Shown here: in pieces, positions 61,644 through 64,000 of the stretch
How positions within the stretch are numbered: position 1 is the stretch's first letter
Layout of the letters: every line of letters begins with the position of its first letter
From: Alkalitalea saponilacus
GTDB taxonomy: Bacteria > Bacteroidota > Bacteroidia > Bacteroidales > Marinilabiliaceae
DNA: 64,000 bases
Assembly (NCBI RefSeq): GCF_900168165.1
Contig: NZ_FUYV01000013.1
Span: 62,001-126,000, forward strand
Reading direction: 5' to 3'
Translations under genes and position numbers: made by a program
The notes under the pieces: model-generated
Seen by the model: only the letters and a program-made list of their open reading frames with translations
Databases searched by the model: none
What the model was told of the DNA's origin: nothing

Positions 61644-62947
61644 TTGAAAACGAATGTTGTCCCTTCTCCGGGGTTTGAATATACATCAATTGTAATTTCA
61701 TGAAAATCAGCAATGGATTTGGCTATTGCCAGACCAATTCCGGAATTATCATCATTGATATTTCTTTTTTTACGAAACCGTTCAAATAGATTTTTCCTGA
61801 TCTCCGGTGGTATTCCGGAGCCATTGTCGGTAATTGACAGATGATACTGCATGTCACTTTTCTCAGATGATATAGTAATCACTGATGAGTTTACTGAATG
61901 CCTGATGGCATTGTTTATGACATTAAAAAACATGGAAAAAACCAGTGATTTGTTTGCTGCCAGAAGCTGATAATCCTCAGAAATATCATTTTTTATCTCA
62001 ATGTTTTTATCCTCTGCCAAAGGTTCCAGCTCTTCAGTAATCTCTGATAGAATTTCCTTAACTGTAAACTGGTCTTTTTTGAGGTATTGCCTGCTTTCAA
62101 TACGTGCAATTAGAAGCAATGAGTTGATCATACTTTTGAGTCGATACAGGGTAGTCAGGGCTTCTTCAATTTTTTTGGCAGATTCTTCATCAATATTGCT
62201 ATTTGTCAATATATTTTCAAGTTTACTGCGCAGAATAGAAACGGGAGTTAAGAGTTCATGTGATATGTTTTGGGTAATTTCTTTTTCTTTTTGCAGCAAC
62301 CGGCTCATTTTAGTCATTAGTGAAGTGAGTGTTTGGTCAAGCTCTTTAAAATCATTGGTGCCGCCGGTGGGAATTACTGATTTATCATACAAATCGGGAT
62401 TAGAGGTTTTTTTTATTTTTTTGGTGATAGCTGAAAGCGGCTGAAGAATATAAGTTGTGTAAGAGAATTCAAAAGCAACAGAAATGACAACAAAGACCAA
62501 TAGAAAAAATAGTGTAATCCTGCGTATGTTGCGCTCTGTTGTGGCAATGCTTGATAAACTTTTTCCTATTTCCAAAAGGTACGTTTCTCCATCAATTAGA
62601 AATGAGTAATTGATTACACGGTATTCAATTATTTCATTTTCGATAAGTCGTTCTGTGACTTCAATAAAATTCCAGTGTTCATCGAGATCTATCTGCTCAA
62701 GGCTGATAAACTCCTCTTTTAAAATATTGTAACTGCCAAATCCATCATCTCTGTTCTCGCCAACAAAAGGAGCTGTACCAAACTCTGAAATGAGGTCAAT
62801 CACCATTTCGCGCTTCTCAATTAATTCATTATCGGTTTGGAGAAGATTAATTCGTTGAGACAAGTATGGAATTGCCGCCAAAAAAATGACGACAAACAAT
62901 AGTTTAAAAAGAAGACTGGCAAATGTCAGTTTTTGTCGGAGCTTCAT
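61616..62947 (-). CDS. Two-transmembrane sensor histidine kinase
   Basis: A 443-aa inner-membrane kinase: TM1 (about 8-30), a periplasmic domain of about 110 residues without recognised fold, TM2 (about 144-164), HAMP-like linker, HisKA with His230 (TQNISHELLTPVSIL), HATPase with ITDNGSGIPPEI and NSGIGLAIAKSI. It lies 45 bp downstream of an OmpR-type response regulator on the same strand, so the two form a two-component system. An outer-membrane protein gene precedes the pair. The signal is unknown. Confidence 0.91.
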   Translation of the reverse strand: MKLRQKLTFASLLFKLLFVVIFLAAIPYLSQRINLLQTDNELIEKREMVIDLISEFGTAPFVGENRDDGFGSYNILKEEFISLEQIDLDEHWNFIEVTERLIENEIIEYRVINYSFLIDGETYLLEIGKSLSSIATTERNIRRITLFFLLVFVVISVAFEFSYTTYILQPLSAITKKIKKTSNPDLYDKSVIPTGGTNDFKELDQTLTSLMTKMSRLLQKEKEITQNISHELLTPVSILRSKLENILTNSNIDEESAKKIEEALTTLYRLKSMINSLLLIARIESRQYLKKDQFTVKEILSEITEELEPLAEDKNIEIKNDISEDYQLLAANKSLVFSMFFNVINNAIRHSVNSSVITISSEKSDMQYHLSITDNGSGIPPEIRKNLFERFRKKRNINDDNSGIGLAIAKSIADFHEITIDVYSNPGEGTTFVFNYPIFPAKT

Positions 62948-62992
62948 AATTTACAGCTTATTTGGGATTGGATTTAGAGGAGTTGAGTTTAT

Positions 62993-63667
62993 TTAAAATT
63001 CAGCTTTATAACCAACACCGCGTACCGTCATAAGCCAATCAACCGAAGCATAACCGGCCAGTTTTTTGCGTAAATTTTTAATATGTACATCAATAAAGTT
63101 GCTGTCGTACTGGTCGTCGAGAATATTTCCCCAAATGTGCTCATACAACTGAATTCTTGAAAGTGCTTTATTCCGGTTCAGCACCAGATACTGGAGCAAA
63201 TCAAACTGCTTTTTGGTAATATCTACTTCCTTTGTTCCACATTTTAGAAGACGAGCGTTCATATCCATCTCAAATTCACCAAAACAAACAACCGCCGATT
63301 CCAATTTGAATTTTCGTCGGGCAACTGCTTTCATACGTGAAAGCAGCTCTACCAGAGCAAAAGGTTTAGCCAGATAATCGTCGGCTCCCAAATCCAACCC
63401 TTTTACCCTATCATCCAAATCTCCTCTTGCAGTAATAACTATGACTGCTGCATCACTTTCCGAATTTTTAATTTCATCAATCAAATCAAGTCCTTCATAA
63501 TCGGCCAACCCCAAATCCAACAGCACAAAATCGTAAAGATTTACCGCAATCATTTCGGAGGCTTCATTGCCGGTATGAACTACATCACAGATGTAGTTTT
63601 CTTTGCGCAAAAAATCAGCAATTTCTGCAGCAAGGCTCACTTCATCTTCTACTATCAGTGCATTCAT
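62993..63667 (-). CDS. OmpR/PhoB-family response regulator
   Basis: A 224-aa regulator: receiver domain (1-115) with the acidic pocket in VEDE (6-9), phospho-acceptor Asp51 in FVLLDLGLADYEG, ITARGD and YLAKPFA; then a winged-helix DNA-binding domain (about 125-224) with DITKKQFDLLQYLVLN and TVRGVGYKAEF. It precedes its kinase by 45 bp. It starts 9 bp after the truncated outer-membrane protein gene, so all three are probably cotranscribed. Confidence 0.94.
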   Translation of the reverse strand: MNALIVEDEVSLAAEIADFLRKENYICDVVHTGNEASEMIAVNLYDFVLLDLGLADYEGLDLIDEIKNSESDAAVIVITARGDLDDRVKGLDLGADDYLAKPFALVELLSRMKAVARRKFKLESAVVCFGEFEMDMNARLLKCGTKEVDITKKQFDLLQYLVLNRNKALSRIQLYEHIWGNILDDQYDSNFIDVHIKNLRKKLAGYASVDWLMTVRGVGYKAEF

Positions 63668-63676
63668 TTGAGTTGT

Positions 63677-64000
63677 TTAAAGTATCCTGAAATATAAATT
63701 TACGAAAAAAAACAATCCCTTTTGTGAGGGAAAATCGGGGTCTTTGTGAACAGGATAATAAAAAAGAGGCTCCGCCTCAAGGGTTGCATTACCGTAATTA
63801 AAGGATATGGGGAAACTCAGTTCAAAATCCATCAGGCCAAACGAGGTATCTATTTCTTCCATGGTTTGCTCCACATTCCCAACCCCTGGAATAACAGTTC
63901 GGGTTGTTGTTGTGTACAATTTGTACCTATCTCCGAAAACAAAATTAAATGCCGGATTAAAATCCATAAATGCATTGCCATCCCAAAAATCGGGAGTTGA
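63677..64000 (-). CDS. C-terminal part of an outer-membrane beta-barrel protein (cut by window edge)
   Basis: The frame is open to base 64000, beyond the internal ATG at 63967, so the start lies outside the window. The visible 107 residues have alternating hydrophobic strands (DFNPAFNFVFGDRYKLYTTT, FGLMDFELSFPISFNYG, LEAEPLFYYPVH) and end in GLFFFVNLYFRIL. This pattern fits the last four strands of an outer-membrane barrel. Specific family unknown. It is just upstream of a two-component system that may respond to the same stimulus. Confidence 0.75.
   Translation of the reverse strand, partial: STPDFWDGNAFMDFNPAFNFVFGDRYKLYTTTTRTVIPGVGNVEQTMEEIDTSFGLMDFELSFPISFNYGNATLEAEPLFYYPVHKDPDFPSQKGLFFFVNLYFRIL

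Overview
The window reads as a chromosomal segment of a Bacteroidota bacterium, most likely Bacteroidales or Marinilabiliales. Four lines of evidence support this. Putative promoters fit the Bacteroidota form (TTG or TTTG, about 20 bp, TAnnTTTG). The aromatic operon has the phylum's typical order and a DAHP synthase fused to chorismate mutase. Many lipoproteins, OmpP1/FadL-type barrels, an archaeal-type ProS, RibBA and a START-like protein are present. Composition is AT-rich with low-GC intergenic regions. The content is mostly housekeeping; there is no prophage, CRISPR array or IS transposase. Both ends cut through genes (rluD at the left, an outer-membrane protein at the right).

Layout. 1-6 kb: rluD-ddl, a secreted protein, thiol peroxidase, an AraC regulator broken by one amber codon, and the divergent glycosidase-like lipoprotein it may have controlled. 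6-10.4 kb: a minus-strand Phe/Tyr operon (pheA, aminotransferase, aroG-chorismate mutase, tyrA). It is preceded by a promoter, a 34-codon leader peptide with 15 aromatic residues, and mutually exclusive hairpins ending in an intrinsic terminator: a complete ribosome-mediated attenuator. 10.4-18 kb: a periplasmic-sensor histidine kinase, an Mla-type lipid transporter (MlaD, auxiliary lipoprotein, STAS-MlaE, MlaF) and an ABC-F ATPase. 18-27 kb: aldo/keto reductase, M64 peptidase, MscS channel, AhpC, PepT, an unknown protein and ProS. 27-45 kb: a His/Trp/Tyr-rich lipoprotein, OmpP1-like barrel, rubrerythrin, Fmt, glucosaminidase-LysM, Cdd, XseB and XseA with a histidine kinase between them, a MORN-type protein, DnaK, a DHOD-like protein, RibBA, an LptF/G permease and a START-like protein.

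45.5-56.8 kb is a sulfur block. A tRNA with CAU anticodon precedes a cysteine-poor Rrf2 regulator in operon with cysK. Next come both sulfite reductase subunits, a DUF2061 protein and two siroheme genes. After a decayed mntA-hepT module, on the other strand, lie a probable cysteate synthase (which uses sulfite) and homoserine dehydrogenase. Sulfite may therefore be divided between cysteine and sulfonate synthesis. 56.8-64 kb: a DUF4382 lipoprotein with a signal-less paralogue, a Glu/Gln/Arg-rich secreted protein, a GAF histidine kinase with its receiver, a frameshifted methyltransferase, and an OmpR-type two-component pair.

Three loci are broken (araC, hepT, methyltransferase). A small intergenic repeat family with related inverted ends occurs three times (15.5, 23.0 and 47.4 kb).
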